Part shown: positions 26,919 through 36,667 of the stretch, in pieces
How the letters are laid out: every line of letters starts with the position of its first letter
Numbering within the stretch: the stretch's first letter is position 1
The notes under the pieces: generated by a model
Told to the model about the DNA's origin: nothing
Databases searched by the model: none
Seen by the model: only the letters and a program-made list of their open reading frames with translations
Program-made: the position numbers and the translations under genes
Assembly (NCBI RefSeq): GCF_004522095.1
Contig: NZ_SPUI01000003.1
Span: 62,001-126,000, forward strand
Origin: Nocardioides sp. 503
GTDB lineage: Bacteria; Actinomycetota; Actinomycetes; Propionibacteriales; Nocardioidaceae
Direction of reading: 5' to 3'
DNA length: 64,000 bases

Positions 26919-27086
26919 GCGAGCGGTCAGCGCGGGCCGAGGAACGAGGCCGGCGCGTGGGGCCGCGAAGGTCGAGCGAGCGGCCAGCGCGGGCCGAGGA
27001 ACGAGGCCGGTGCGTGGGGCTGCGAAGGTCGAGCGAGCGCACGCCCGAGCCCGCGAGGGCGTGACCGCGGGTCGAGACCCAGTCAC
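26919..27086. repeat. 57-bp tandem direct repeat plus partial copy
   Basis: Unit 1 (26919-26975) starts right after the membrane protein stop, unit 2 (26976-27032) differs at only a few bases, and a third, partial unit starts at 27033 with GCGAGCG. The tract ends with GGTCGAGACCC, linking it to the dispersed GTCGAGACC family. It lies between convergent genes and no protein is apparent. Confidence 0.75.
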
Positions 27087-27098
27087 AGGCGAAGATCA

Positions 27099-28295
27099 TC
27101 ACCCCGGGGCCGGCGCTGTCACCGCGTCGGCGAGCGCGCCGAGGGCGCGCAGCAGCGGGGAGTCACCCGACTCGACGAGCGTGCGGCCGGCGACCAGCGC
27201 TCGGTCGACGGCCGGGCGGTCGTCGGGCAGGAAGTGCAGGCCGGCGAGGCGGGTGAAGCCGCCGACCATGCCGGCGATGTCCTTCTCGGACCAGCCGAGG
27301 CTGGGTCGCATCCGGTTGACGACGACCCGCACGGGGGCACCGGCGGTCTGCTCGCGGACGTCGACGAGCGCGCGCGCCAGCCTCGACAGGCCCACCGGGT
27401 CCGCCGACCCGACCACCAGGACCTCGTCGGCGGCGTCCAGCGCGGCCAGCGTGAGCTGGTTGCGGGCCGGCCGGGAGCCGAAGTCCTGACCCGGGTCCTC
27501 CTCCAGGCTGAAGCCGGTGTCGACGACGACCTCGGCCTGCTCGCGGGCGACGTCCAGCAGGTGCTCCAGGGCGCCTGGGCGCACCTCGACCCAACGGTCG
27601 GCGCGCGGCAGCCCGGTCACCACCGACAGGTGCGGGCCGACGGCGCGCTGGACCGAGGGGAACCGCTCCTCGAGCAGCCCGGCGGTGGCCAGCCGGGCCG
27701 CCGAGAGCAGGCCGGACACCTCGTCGAGGATCCCGAGCTGCTGGGCCACACAGCCGCCGTAGGGGTCGGCGTCGACGAGGACCGTGCGGAGCCGGCGGCG
27801 GGCCAGCTCCGCGGCGAGCCCGGCGGCGACCGTCGTACGACCTGGGGCGCCGGCCGGGCCCCACACTGCGAGCACCCGCCCGCCCACGGCCGGCGACGAG
27901 GGCTCGCCGACGAGCAGCGGCTCCGACGGCTCAACCCCCGGCGGCGGCTCGCTGCTGAGGACCGCGTCGGGCAGGGCGTCCAGGTCGTCGTCGGCGACCA
28001 GGGCCGCGATGCCGATGCGCGCTGCCCGCAGGCGACCGGGCTCGAGGGCCTGGGCGGGGACGACGGCCACCGGGCGGACGGCGTAGCGGCGCAGGTGCTC
28101 GACGACGGCGACGTCCAGGCCCGGCGTGTCCAGCCCGAGGACGGCGACGTCGGCCTGCCCCGCCGACGCCGAGGCGACCAGGTCGTCGACGTCGACGCAG
28201 CGCTTGAGCACGACGATGTCGCGGTGCTCGGTCAGCAGCCCGAGCGCCGCCGACTCCCAGGCGGCGCCCGAGGCGACGACCAGGACGACGATCAT
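27099..28295 (-). CDS. CpaE/TadZ-like MinD-family ATPase
   Basis: A 398-residue protein. Residues 1-125 look like an atypical receiver-like domain (MIVVLVVASGAAWESAALGL). From about 140 there is a ParA/MinD ATPase domain with a deviant Walker A (WGPAGAPGRTTVA), a Walker A' region RTVLVDADPYGG and LVVGSADPVGLSRLARAL. Such proteins position type IV (Tad/Flp) pilus machinery or related complexes. It overlaps by one base the SAF-domain gene upstream. No tadA, tadB or tadC is beside it, so pilus assembly is uncertain here. Confidence 0.75.
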   Translation of the reverse strand: MIVVLVVASGAAWESAALGLLTEHRDIVVLKRCVDVDDLVASASAGQADVAVLGLDTPGLDVAVVEHLRRYAVRPVAVVPAQALEPGRLRAARIGIAALVADDDLDALPDAVLSSEPPPGVEPSEPLLVGEPSSPAVGGRVLAVWGPAGAPGRTTVAAGLAAELARRRLRTVLVDADPYGGCVAQQLGILDEVSGLLSAARLATAGLLEERFPSVQRAVGPHLSVVTGLPRADRWVEVRPGALEHLLDVAREQAEVVVDTGFSLEEDPGQDFGSRPARNQLTLAALDAADEVLVVGSADPVGLSRLARALVDVREQTAGAPVRVVVNRMRPSLGWSEKDIAGMVGGFTRLAGLHFLPDDRPAVDRALVAGRTLVESGDSPLLRALGALADAVTAPAPG

Positions 28296-28987
28296 CAGCC
28301 CCGCCGCACCACGGTCAGCACGGGGCTGTCGAAGGAGTTGAGCAGCTCGAAGAACTCCTGGGCGTCGTCCTCCGGCACCGCGAGGTCGAGCTGGCGCTCC
28401 CCCGCGGCCCCGAACGAGTCGTCGCCTGCGGGCGCCGCCACGACGGTCACCGCCCGCAGCGCCGGCTCGCCCGGACCGCCCGGGGAGGTCGCCCGCGGGC
28501 CGCTCGGGCGCGCGACGATGAAGACGTCGACCACCGAGCCGGCGGCCACCGAGGCCGGCACCCGCTCGACGGCGACCGCGATCGGGACCTGCAGGGTGTC
28601 GGTGTCCTCGGCGGAGCCCACCGCGGCCCGCGGGAGCAGCTCGCCCTCCCCCACCCCGCGCAGGAGCTCGAGGTCGCCGGGCAGGGTGTCGTCGCTGGCG
28701 AAGTAGCGGTCCAGCTCCGCGTCGTCGGCGAAGCGGACTCGGTGGGCCACCAGGTCGTCCGCGGTGACCTGGTCGCCGGCGCCCATGTCGGCGGCGACGC
28801 CCCAGACCGAGACGGTGTCGTCGGCGGAGGCGAGCAGCCGGGCGCCGGCCACGACCGAGGCGGCGACGATCGCGACCCCGACCCACAGCCGGGGGTCGCG
28901 CCAGCCCGGGGTCGCCGTGCGCACCGCAGGCGGTGGCGCCGGTGGCCCGGGACTCCCGAGGTTCCTGGACACGAGGACATCATGCAT
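28295..28987 (-). CDS. SAF-domain protein, CpaB-like
   Basis: A 230-residue protein with one transmembrane helix (LWVGVAIVAASVVAGARLL, near residues 34-52) followed by a periplasmic SAF domain (VWGVAADMGAGDQVTADDLV, then GVGEGELLPRAAVG) and a CpaB/RcpC-like second domain (VPIAVAVERVPASVAAGSVV). CpaB proteins support Flp pilus biogenesis. It is translationally coupled to the CpaE-like ATPase and diverges from a small HTH protein. The start may instead be the internal GTG giving VSRNLGSPG. Confidence 0.72.
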   Translation of the reverse strand: MHDVLVSRNLGSPGPPAPPPAVRTATPGWRDPRLWVGVAIVAASVVAGARLLASADDTVSVWGVAADMGAGDQVTADDLVAHRVRFADDAELDRYFASDDTLPGDLELLRGVGEGELLPRAAVGSAEDTDTLQVPIAVAVERVPASVAAGSVVDVFIVARPSGPRATSPGGPGEPALRAVTVVAAPAGDDSFGAAGERQLDLAVPEDDAQEFFELLNSFDSPVLTVVRRG

Positions 28988-29073
28988 CCCACGCGGCCGC
29001 CGGTCACCTGCTCCTCCACAGGAGTACGGCGATCCGGTGTCACGCGTGTGGCGGGAGGTGCGACGATGGGCGC

Positions 29074-29310
29074 ATGTCAGCTACGCCCCGCTTCCTGACG
29101 CTGGCCGACGTGGCCGAGGTGCTCAACACCTCCAGCGCGCAGGTCTACGCGCTGGTGCGCCGTGGTGACCTGCCCGCGATCAAGATCGGCGGGCGCGGGC
29201 AGTGGCGGGTGGAGTCGAGCATGCTCGAGGACTACATCGCCCGGATGTACAAGCAGGCCGAGGACTTCGTGGCGCAGCACCCGTTCGTCGAGGCCGACAC
29301 CCCGGAGTGA
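29074..29310 (+). CDS. Small excisionase-family/BldC-like HTH protein
   Basis: A 78-residue single-domain DNA-binding protein. Residues 8-60 hold a MerR/excisionase-like winged helix (FLTLADVAEVLNTSSAQVYA, LVRRGDLPAIKIGGRGQWRV, SSMLEDYIARMY). It is widely conserved in actinobacteria and is not tied to phage here. The ATG 29074 follows GACGAT by six bases, consistent with a leaderless mRNA. It diverges from the CpaB/CpaE-like pair across 86 bp and is a candidate regulator of it; the target is inferred from position only. Confidence 0.82.
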   Translation: MSATPRFLTLADVAEVLNTSSAQVYALVRRGDLPAIKIGGRGQWRVESSMLEDYIARMYKQAEDFVAQHPFVEADTPE

Positions 29311-29316
29311 GCGCGC

Positions 29317-30729
<1,413 letters not shown>

Positions 30730-30762
30730 CCGTTCATCATCCCCCGGGGCCTGAAACGCGGG

Positions 30763-31221
30763 TCAGGGGAGGGTCGCGCGACGCGGCTGTCCACCGACCG
30801 GCGACGGCGTGGGGTTGGTGACCTGCATCGTCGGAGCACGACGGTCGAGGGGCGGCGCGTCCGCGGGCGCGGCGCCCAGCGCGAGCACCCCCATCACCGC
30901 CGCGCCGACCGCTCCGCCGCCGAGCGCGGCCAGGCCGATGGTGCGTCGGCTGCGGTGCGGGTCCTCCTGCGCGATCGCGAGGTAGAGCTCGCTGGGGGTG
31001 ACCCCGAGCAGCGAGCCCTTGAGCCGCTCGGGTGCCGAGCCGCAGTCGAAGGAGAGCCCGGCGAGCCGGGTCTTGACCCAGCCCTCGCGCTCCACGAGGT
31101 CCCGGCAGGCGTGGCAGGTGTGCACGTGCGACCAGGCGCGCTCGGTCTCCTCCGGGGACAGCTGACCGTCGAGCAGGGCGCTGACCCGGGTGCCCAGGTG
31201 GCCGATCACGACGCGCTCCAC
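30763..31221 (-). CDS. rseA: Anti-sigma factor with zinc finger, RseA-like
   Basis: A 152-residue protein. The ZAS-type motif HxxxCxxC is His32, Cys36, Cys39 ([10 protein letters not shown]). A later hydrophobic stretch ([22 protein letters not shown], residues about 94-115) may anchor it. It would bind and inhibit the SigE protein encoded just upstream. GTG 31221 lies within sigE, and GTG 31209, which overlaps the sigE stop as GTGA, is an equally good start. In mycobacteria RseA is degraded after phosphorylation under surface stress. Confidence 0.88.
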   Translation of the reverse strand: MERVVIGHLGTRVSALLDGQLSPEETERAWSHVHTCHACRDLVEREGWVKTRLAGLSFDCGSAPERLKGSLLGVTPSELYLAIAQEDPHRSRRTIGLAALGGGAVGAAVMGVLALGAAPADAPPLDRRAPTMQVTNPTPSPVGGQPRRATLP

Positions 31222-31787
31222 GCGGCTGCCTGGTCCGCGGCGGGACCGGAGTAGCGCTCGCGACCGGCACCCGGCGCGCGGTGGGCGAGCGCCGTACGGA
31301 GCATGGCGCGGCCGCGGTGGATCCGGGAGCGCACGGTGCCGAGCTTGGCGCCCAGGATCTCCGCGATCTCCTCGTAGGTGAGCCCCTCGACGTCGCAGAG
31401 CACGACCGCGGCCCGGAAGTCCGGCGGCAGGGTCGCCAGCGCGCGCTCGATGTCGTCGTCGAAGGTCTGGTCGGCGTAGGCCGTGTCGGGCGCCGGCGAG
31501 GCGCTCGTCAACCGGTCGGCCCGCTCGTCGGAGAGCGCGTCGAAGCGGATCCGCTGCTTGCGGCGGGCGCCGTCCAGGAAGAGGTTGGTGGTGATGCGGT
31601 GCAGCCAGCCCTCGAAGGTGCCGGGGGTGTAGGTCGACAGGGAGCGGAAGACCCGCACGAAGACCTCCTGCGTGAGGTCCTCGGCGTCGTGCCGGTTGCC
31701 CGTCAGCCGGTAGGCCAGGCGGTAGACGCGATCGGAGTGACGCTCGACGATCTCGTCCCAGGTGGGGACTCCCTCGATCTGCTCCAT
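31206..31787 (-). CDS. sigE: ECF RNA polymerase sigma factor, SigE-like
   Basis: A 193-residue protein from ATG 31787. Region 2 contains [20 protein letters not shown] and [19 protein letters not shown]. Region 4 contains [20 protein letters not shown] and [17 protein letters not shown]. It closely matches the mycobacterial SigE pattern, and the order O-methyltransferase, sigE, rseA, htrA is also the same, so envelope-stress control is likely. The reading frame stays open upstream to a longer possible start near 31865. A GGAAC/CGT-type promoter candidate upstream suggests self-activation. Confidence 0.92.
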   Translation of the reverse strand: MEQIEGVPTWDEIVERHSDRVYRLAYRLTGNRHDAEDLTQEVFVRVFRSLSTYTPGTFEGWLHRITTNLFLDGARRKQRIRFDALSDERADRLTSASPAPDTAYADQTFDDDIERALATLPPDFRAAVVLCDVEGLTYEEIAEILGAKLGTVRSRIHRGRAMLRTALAHRAPGAGRERYSGPAADQAAAWSAS

Positions 31788-31822
31788 CGTCGCTCCTCGC
31801 GTCGGCCCTGCTGAGGTGGGCA

Positions 31823-31852
31823 CCACGCTAGGTGCCTTGCCTGAACGTTCCC
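31823..31852 (-). promoter_or_regulatory. Candidate ECF (SigE-type) promoter before sigE
   Basis: On the minus strand GGGAAC (31852-31847) is followed after 18 bp by GCGTGG (31828-31823), matching the general ECF pattern GGAAC - spacer - CGT. Initiation would fall near 31818, about 30 bases before ATG 31787. It would allow sigE to activate itself; binding is inferred. Confidence 0.5.
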
Positions 31853-31979
31853 TGTGAAGAGCCATCACCTCCACCAACGATCCGTACCGGTCCGGTGTTC
31901 CCACCGCGCGTCCGGTCGTGCGGAGGCCCGGTGGCGATACGGTGGACGCCTCCGAGAGACCGCCCACCAGGAGGACGTC

Positions 31980-32633
31980 ATTCCCACCCCGATCAAGCCC
32001 GCGAGCTGGACCTACGCCGAGTCCTTCGTCCCCGAGGACGAGGTGCTCGCCGCCGCTCGGGCGCGCGCCGAGGAGGTCGGCGTGACGCCGATCGGCTCCG
32101 GCGGCGGAGCCGCCCTGCGCTTCCTCGCCTCGGCCATCGACGCCCGTGCCGTCGTCGAGATCGGCACCGGCACCGGGGTCTCCGGCGTGTGGCTCCTGCG
32201 CGGGATGCGCTCCGACGGGGTGCTCACCAGCGTCGACATCGAGGCCGAGCACCAGCGCCTGGCCCGCGAGACCTTCACCGAGGCCGGCATCGCCAGCCAG
32301 CGCGTCCGCACGATCGCCGGCGCCGCCCTCGACGTGCTCCCCCGACTCACCGACGGCCACTACGACCTGGTGTTCTGCGACGGCGACAAGGCCGAGTACG
32401 CCGCCTACCTCACCGAGGCGCTGCGGCTGCTGCGCCCCGGCGGCGTCGTCGTGTTCGACAACGCCCTGTGGCACGACAAGGTGGCCGACCCGGCCCAGCG
32501 CGACGAGGAGACGGTCACGATCCGCGACCTCGGCCGCGCCGTCATCGAGCACGAGGGCCTGGTCTCGGTCCTGCTCCCCGTCGGCGACGGCCTGCTCGTC
32601 GCCAAGAAGGAATGGCTCGCAGAGACCGACTGA
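31980..32633 (+). CDS. O-methyltransferase, class I SAM-dependent, with probable ATT start
   Basis: A 217-residue methyltransferase with the SAM-binding motif [16 protein letters not shown], the acidic [28 protein letters not shown] and [15 protein letters not shown]. It resembles catechol/caffeoyl-CoA-type O-methyltransferases and the mycobacterial homolog that also diverges from sigE. I place the start at ATT 31980: AGGAGG at 31969-31974 lies five bases before it, the N-terminus then matches the family, and no ATG, GTG or TTG is suitably placed. The open frame continues upstream into the sigE promoter region. The substrate is unknown. Confidence 0.85.
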   Translation: MPTPIKPASWTYAESFVPEDEVLAAARARAEEVGVTPIGSGGGAALRFLASAIDARAVVEIGTGTGVSGVWLLRGMRSDGVLTSVDIEAEHQRLARETFTEAGIASQRVRTIAGAALDVLPRLTDGHYDLVFCDGDKAEYAAYLTEALRLLRPGGVVVFDNALWHDKVADPAQRDEETVTIRDLGRAVIEHEGLVSVLLPVGDGLLVAKKEWLAETD

Positions 32634-32660
32634 CCGAGGAACGAGGTCGGTCGGTCTGAT

Positions 32661-32718
32661 GGTGGTCGAGCGGCGACCGCGACCGAGGGACGAGGTCGCG
32701 ACGGAGCCTGTCGAGACC
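32661..32718. repeat. GGTGGTCGAG...GTCGAGACC intergenic element
   Basis: It starts GGTGGTCGAG (32661-32670) and ends GTCGAGACC (32710-32718). The interior contains repeated GACCGCGACCGAGG and GACGAGGTCGCGAC blocks. It lies between the convergent O-methyltransferase and YdhR-like genes and belongs to the dispersed family. Confidence 0.55.
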
Positions 32719-32748
32719 TGAGTCCGGGCGCGGAGCGAGTTCCGGCGC

Positions 32749-33084
32749 CTAGCGCGGGGTGGCCTCGAACCCGTCCCAGCCCTCGGCGACGGCGACGACG
32801 TCGCACTCCTCGACGAGCACCGGGAGGCTGCCGATGATCTGGGTGCCGGGAGCATCGGCGACGCCGGCGACGAACTCGTCCTGGAAGGCGGCGCGGGCCT
32901 CGTCGGTGGCGAAGACGTAGGACCCCTCGAACCACTCGCCCTCGCGCACGCGCCAGGTCTTGAAGCGCAGGCCGGACATGCCGGTGAAGCGGGCGTGGGA
33001 GGTCTCGGCGACGAAGTCGCGCAGCCGGTCGACGACGCCGTCGGGGGCGCCGACGAGCGACCAGCGGATCGTCAGCCCCCTCAT
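32749..33084 (-). CDS. YdhR/antibiotic-monooxygenase-like small protein
   Basis: A 111-residue protein with a ferredoxin-like alpha/beta pattern: [40 protein letters not shown] and [14 protein letters not shown]. This recalls the dimeric YdhR monooxygenase-like family. Its ATG overlaps the pepA stop (ATGA), so it is the last gene of a DUF3117-pepA-ydhR-like operon. The biochemical role is unknown. Confidence 0.65.
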   Translation of the reverse strand: MRGLTIRWSLVGAPDGVVDRLRDFVAETSHARFTGMSGLRFKTWRVREGEWFEGSYVFATDEARAAFQDEFVAGVADAPGTQIIGSLPVLVEECDVVAVAEGWDGFEATPR

Positions 33085-34640
33085 CGCACGCCTGCCAGCG
33101 GGTCCTCCCGGCCGAGCCAGGCGAGCAGCGCACGGGCACCGAAGCCGGTCGGCCCCTTGGTCCACTCGTGGCGGTCCTCCGGGGCGTCGCCCACGGACGC
33201 GATGTCCAGGTGCGCCCAGGGGACGCCGCCGACGAAGTGCTGCAGGAAGAGCGCGGCGGTGATCGCACCCGCCCCGCCCGGCGCGTTGTCGGCGTCGGCG
33301 ACCTTGGAGGCCAGCTTGTCCTCGTAGCCCGCGTAGAGCGGGAATCGCCACAGCGGCTCCCCCGCCTGCTCGCCGGACTCGGCGAGAGCGGTGGCGAGCG
33401 CGTCGTCGTTGGCGAAGTAGCCGCCGACGGTCTGGCCGAGCGCGACCTTCATGGCGCCGGTGAGCGTGGCGACGTCGACGATCGCGGCCGGCGAGAGCTG
33501 CTCGACGGCGTAGGCCAGGGCGTCGGCCAGGACGAGGCGGCCCTCGGCGTCGGTGTTGGTGACCTCGCTGGTGCGTCCGCCGTAGTGGCGCACGACGTCG
33601 CCGGGGCGCATCGCGTTGCCCGAGACGGCGTTCTCCGCGGCGGCGACGAGGCCGACGACGCGGACCGGGCAGCCGACCTCGGCGAGCGCAGCCATGGTGG
33701 CGAGCACGACGGCGCCGCCGGTCATGTCGCGCTTCATGTTGACCATGGCCTCGCCGGGCTTGATCGAGAGGCCGCCGGTGTCGAAGGTGATGCCCTTGCC
33801 GACGAGGACGACGGTCGGGGTGCGGCGGTTGGCCTTGCGGGGGGCGTAGTCGAGGCGGATCAGTCGCGGCGGGGTGGCCGAGGCCTGACCGACGCCCACG
33901 ATGCCGCCGAAGCCTCCGGCCTGCAGCTCGCGCTCGTCCCAGACGCGGATGTCGAGCCCGGCCGCGCCGGCGATCTCGCGGGCCTGGTCGGCGAGCCACT
34001 CGGGGTTCTTCAGGTTGGAGGGCACCGTGGCGAGGGTGCGGGCGCGCCAGCCGGCGCCACCGGCGGCGAGGGCGCGCGCCAGGGTGGCGCGCTGGGCGGC
34101 GCTCTCGTCGAGGTCGGCCAGCACCACGCGGGGCACGGGCACGGACTCCGGCGGGGTCGAGCGCCAGTGGAAGGCGAACGAGCCGAGCATGGCGCCCACG
34201 ACGAACGCCTCGAGGCCGGCCTCGGGGTCGAGCGCGGCGATCGTGGTGGCCACGGCGTTGCGGTCGTGGGCGGCCCGGGCCAGCGCCGCCCCGGCGCGCC
34301 GGAGGTCGACGGGCCGCTGCGCGCCGACGCCGACGAGCAGGACGAGCCGCAGGCTGGTGTTGTCGGGGGCGCCGGCAGGCACGGGGAGCTCCACGACCTC
34401 GCCTGCGGCACCGGTCGCGCGGCCGGCCTCCAGCACGCCGACCAGGTCCAGGCCCAGCGCCTCGCCGAGCTCCGCGCCGCCGGGTCCGAGGAGCACCGCC
34501 CCGCCGGCGTCGTCGGCCGGCAGGACCGGCAGCGCGACGACGTCGACACCCAGGATCACGTGAGGCCGGAGCCCGCTGATCGCGAACTCCGGCGGTGAGA
34601 CCTGGCTGGGGAAGGACAGCACGGTGGACGTGTCGGTCAC
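33081..34640 (-). CDS. pepA: Leucyl aminopeptidase (M17 family)
   Basis: A 519-residue cytoplasmic metallopeptidase that removes N-terminal residues from peptides. The C-terminal catalytic domain carries VLVGKGITFDTGGLSIKPG (metal-binding Lys and Asp), NMKRDMTGGA, and the family signature NTDAEGRLVLADAL with Asp and Glu metal ligands. The N-terminal alpha/beta domain (VVALPVLPADDAGGAVLL) is typical. GTG 34640 overlaps the TGA of the DUF3117 gene, and its own stop overlaps the next start, so three genes are translationally linked. Confidence 0.94.
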   Translation of the reverse strand: MTDTSTVLSFPSQVSPPEFAISGLRPHVILGVDVVALPVLPADDAGGAVLLGPGGAELGEALGLDLVGVLEAGRATGAAGEVVELPVPAGAPDNTSLRLVLLVGVGAQRPVDLRRAGAALARAAHDRNAVATTIAALDPEAGLEAFVVGAMLGSFAFHWRSTPPESVPVPRVVLADLDESAAQRATLARALAAGGAGWRARTLATVPSNLKNPEWLADQAREIAGAAGLDIRVWDERELQAGGFGGIVGVGQASATPPRLIRLDYAPRKANRRTPTVVLVGKGITFDTGGLSIKPGEAMVNMKRDMTGGAVVLATMAALAEVGCPVRVVGLVAAAENAVSGNAMRPGDVVRHYGGRTSEVTNTDAEGRLVLADALAYAVEQLSPAAIVDVATLTGAMKVALGQTVGGYFANDDALATALAESGEQAGEPLWRFPLYAGYEDKLASKVADADNAPGGAGAITAALFLQHFVGGVPWAHLDIASVGDAPEDRHEWTKGPTGFGARALLAWLGREDPLAGVR

Positions 34641-34804
34641 CCGACGACGTTCTTGAGTGCCTCGCCCAGGGCTCCTGCCTCCTCGGCGTTGAGCTCGACC
34701 ACGAGTCGGCCACCGCCTTCGAGGGGGACGCGCATCACGATGCCGCGCCCTTCCTTGGTCACCTCGAGCGGACCGTCACCCGTCCGCGGCTTCATTGCCG
34801 CCAT
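34637..34804 (-). CDS. DUF3117 protein
   Basis: A 55-residue protein read from ATG 34804: MAAMKPRTGDGPLEVTKEGR, then GIVMRVPLEGGGRLVVELNA and EEAGALGEALKNVVG. This is the highly conserved actinobacterial DUF3117 family, similar in length and sequence to the mycobacterial member between the DivIVA-like gene and sigE. It is short, beta-rich and probably cytoplasmic. Its function is unknown. The stop overlaps the pepA start (GTGA). Confidence 0.9.
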   Translation of the reverse strand: MAAMKPRTGDGPLEVTKEGRGIVMRVPLEGGGRLVVELNAEEAGALGEALKNVVG

Positions 34805-34872
34805 GCGGCACCTCGTTCCTGTTCCCGATCCAAGAGCAGTCAGGGGACCCCCGTGCTCGCTACGCGTGAACC

Positions 34873-34878
34873 ATTATC
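34873..34878 (-). promoter_or_regulatory. -10-like GATAAT for the DUF3117-pepA operon
   Basis: Reading leftward, GATAAT (34878-34873) is the only AT-rich hexamer in a GC-rich 232-bp divergent region and lies about 68 bp before the DUF3117 start. No convincing -35 box is seen. The rest of 34805-35036 shows only a leaderless-type hexamer (CAGACT) before the gene on the right. Confidence 0.35.
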
Positions 34879-35036
34879 CCCTATCCCCCGGGTGACCGGG
34901 ACCACAGGCCCGCATGACCGGCGCCCGCGTGCCTCGCCGTGGCCCGCGCGACCGCCCGGCGGCGCGCTCGTCGACACCACGGACGACCCGGGTCGCCGCC
35001 CTCGTGCGCCCGGCACCCGGCTGACAGACTGCGGCC

Positions 35037-35840
35037 ATGACGACCTCCCCTGACTCCGCGGTCCGGCTCGAGCTGAGCGACGGCGTCGCGACGATCACCC
35101 TGAACCGTCCCGACGCGATGAACAGCCTCGACGTGGCCACCAAGGTGCTGCTCCTCGAGACGGTGCGGCACGTGGCGGAGGACCCGGCCGCACGCTGCGT
35201 CGTCCTCACGGGCACCGGCCGCGCCTTCTGCACCGGCCAGGACCTCAAGGAGCACATCCAGCTGCTCCGCAACGGCGGCAGCGACCAGCTCTTCAGCACC
35301 GTCGACGACCACTACAACCCGATCGTCACCGCGCTCGCCGGGATGGAGAAGCCCGTCGTCGCCGCGGTCAACGGCGTCGCCGCAGGGGCCGGCGCCAGCC
35401 TGGCCTTCGCCTGCGACCTGCGCATCGTGGCCGACACGGCCGGCTTCAACCTCGCCTTCGCCAACGTCGCGCTCTCGTGCGACACCGGCGCCAGCTACCA
35501 CCTGCCCCAGCTCGTGGGCCGCGCCAAGGCCATCGAGCTGCTCTACTTCCCGCGCACCATCAAGGCCGACGAGGCGCTCGAGCTGGGCCTGGCCACCACG
35601 GTGGTGCCGGCCGACGAGCTCGCCGCCGAGGTCGCCGCCCTGGCGGCCCGCCTGGCCGCCGGCCCCACGGTCGCGCTCGGCGCCATGCGGCAGTCGGTCG
35701 CCTACGCCTCGGGCCACACCTTCGAGGAGTCCGTCGCCTTCGAGAGCGCGATGATGCAGCGCACCGGCGCCACCAGTGACCACGCGGCCGCCGTGGCGGC
35801 GTTCGTGGCCAAGGAGAAGCCGGTCTTCGAGGGTCGCTAG
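35037..35840 (+). CDS. Enoyl-CoA hydratase/isomerase family protein
   Basis: A 267-residue crotonase-fold protein. The CoA-binding/oxyanion segments are ITLNRPDAMNSLDV, CVVLTGTGRAFCTGQDL and KPVVAAVNGVAAGAGASLAF. In place of a canonical catalytic Glu, the third helix reads LSCDTGASYHLPQLVG, with an Asp as in PaaG-type ring isomerases, so isomerisation of 2,3-enoyl or epoxide CoA esters is as likely as hydration. ATG 35037 lies six bases after CAGACT. Its stop overlaps the convergent carboxypeptidase stop by 4 bp. Confidence 0.87.
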   Translation: MTTSPDSAVRLELSDGVATITLNRPDAMNSLDVATKVLLLETVRHVAEDPAARCVVLTGTGRAFCTGQDLKEHIQLLRNGGSDQLFSTVDDHYNPIVTALAGMEKPVVAAVNGVAAGAGASLAFACDLRIVADTAGFNLAFANVALSCDTGASYHLPQLVGRAKAIELLYFPRTIKADEALELGLATTVVPADELAAEVAALAARLAAGPTVALGAMRQSVAYASGHTFEESVAFESAMMQRTGATSDHAAAVAAFVAKEKPVFEGR

Positions 35841-36667
35841 CGCGAGGGCGGGGCCGGGTCGACCGCGATCGGGACGCGGCGCCGCGCCCCGAAGACCGAC
35901 AGCACCTGCCGGGGCGCGACGCGCGACATCGTGCGTAGCGACGGGTGGGCGCCGTACTCCACCGTGAGCGCGGCGCCGGCGAACCGTCGGTTGAACCAGC
36001 CGGTCATCGTGCCGTGGCAGACGCCGCCGCAGGTCAGGGCGCGACGCGGGAGGTCGAGCTTGCGCGCGACCCGGCGCGCGAACGCCGGCTTCTTGGTATC
36101 GGTGTCGACGGCGTAGAGGGGCTGGTGGAAGCTCAGGACGCGGTCGGGGCGGACCGTGCGCAGGAACCTCATCACCGCGCGGGTCTCCGGCTCGGAGCGG
36201 GGCTTGGGCCCCGACTCGTAGTTGCCGTCCAGGTCGGCCCACCGGTAGGGGAAGTTGCGGTTGAGGTCGACACCGTGGGCGTTCTTGCGGGTGCCGCGTG
36301 CGAGCCCGTCGGGGTTGTAGGTCGGGATCACCCACAGGTCGACGCCGATGATCGGGGCGCCGTCGCGCAGCGACTCCAGGATCCGGCGGGTGGCGGGCTC
36401 GTTGCCGTGCATCGTGGCGATGAGCACGACCTTCTTCACGCGGGGCGCGCCGGGCTCGCCGAGGTGCCAGGCCATGATCCGGCGCCCTCGGACGGACTTC
36501 CCGATGACCCGCTTGCCGACCACGGCGGGGCGGGCGGCCGGCGGGGCGGCCTCGGCGGAGACGGTCCTCACCGCCTGAGCCGGGACCGCGCCCCCGGAGC
36601 CGGGCGTGCCGGCCAGCAGGGCGGCCACGAGGCCGGCACCGCCCAGCAGGGCTGCCGCGCGGCGCAC
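35837..36667 (-). CDS. Secreted M14 zinc carboxypeptidase
   Basis: A 276-residue protein with a signal peptide (MRRAAALLGGAGLVAALLAG, probable cleavage near residues 27-32). Zinc ligands are His87 and Glu90 (MHGNE) and His181 (SFHQPLYAV), with catalytic Glu237 in TVEYGA. The substrate-binding NPDGLARG and DLNRNFPYRW are also conserved. The short single-domain form resembles murein peptide amidases (MpaA-like), so trimming of cell-wall peptides is plausible. A membrane-protein gene ends one base before its start, suggesting an operon. Confidence 0.88.
   Translation of the reverse strand: MRRAAALLGGAGLVAALLAGTPGSGGAVPAQAVRTVSAEAAPPAARPAVVGKRVIGKSVRGRRIMAWHLGEPGAPRVKKVVLIATMHGNEPATRRILESLRDGAPIIGVDLWVIPTYNPDGLARGTRKNAHGVDLNRNFPYRWADLDGNYESGPKPRSEPETRAVMRFLRTVRPDRVLSFHQPLYAVDTDTKKPAFARRVARKLDLPRRALTCGGVCHGTMTGWFNRRFAGAALTVEYGAHPSLRTMSRVAPRQVLSVFGARRRVPIAVDPAPPSR

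Noticed and set aside
28933-29073. Longer start for the small HTH protein
   Set aside because: The extra 47 residues are Arg/His/Gly-rich shadow sequence across the divergent promoter region.
31854-31979. Upstream ATG start for the O-methyltransferase
   Set aside because: It would add 42 residues absent from homologs and read through the divergent sigE promoter; AGGAGG points to ATT 31980.
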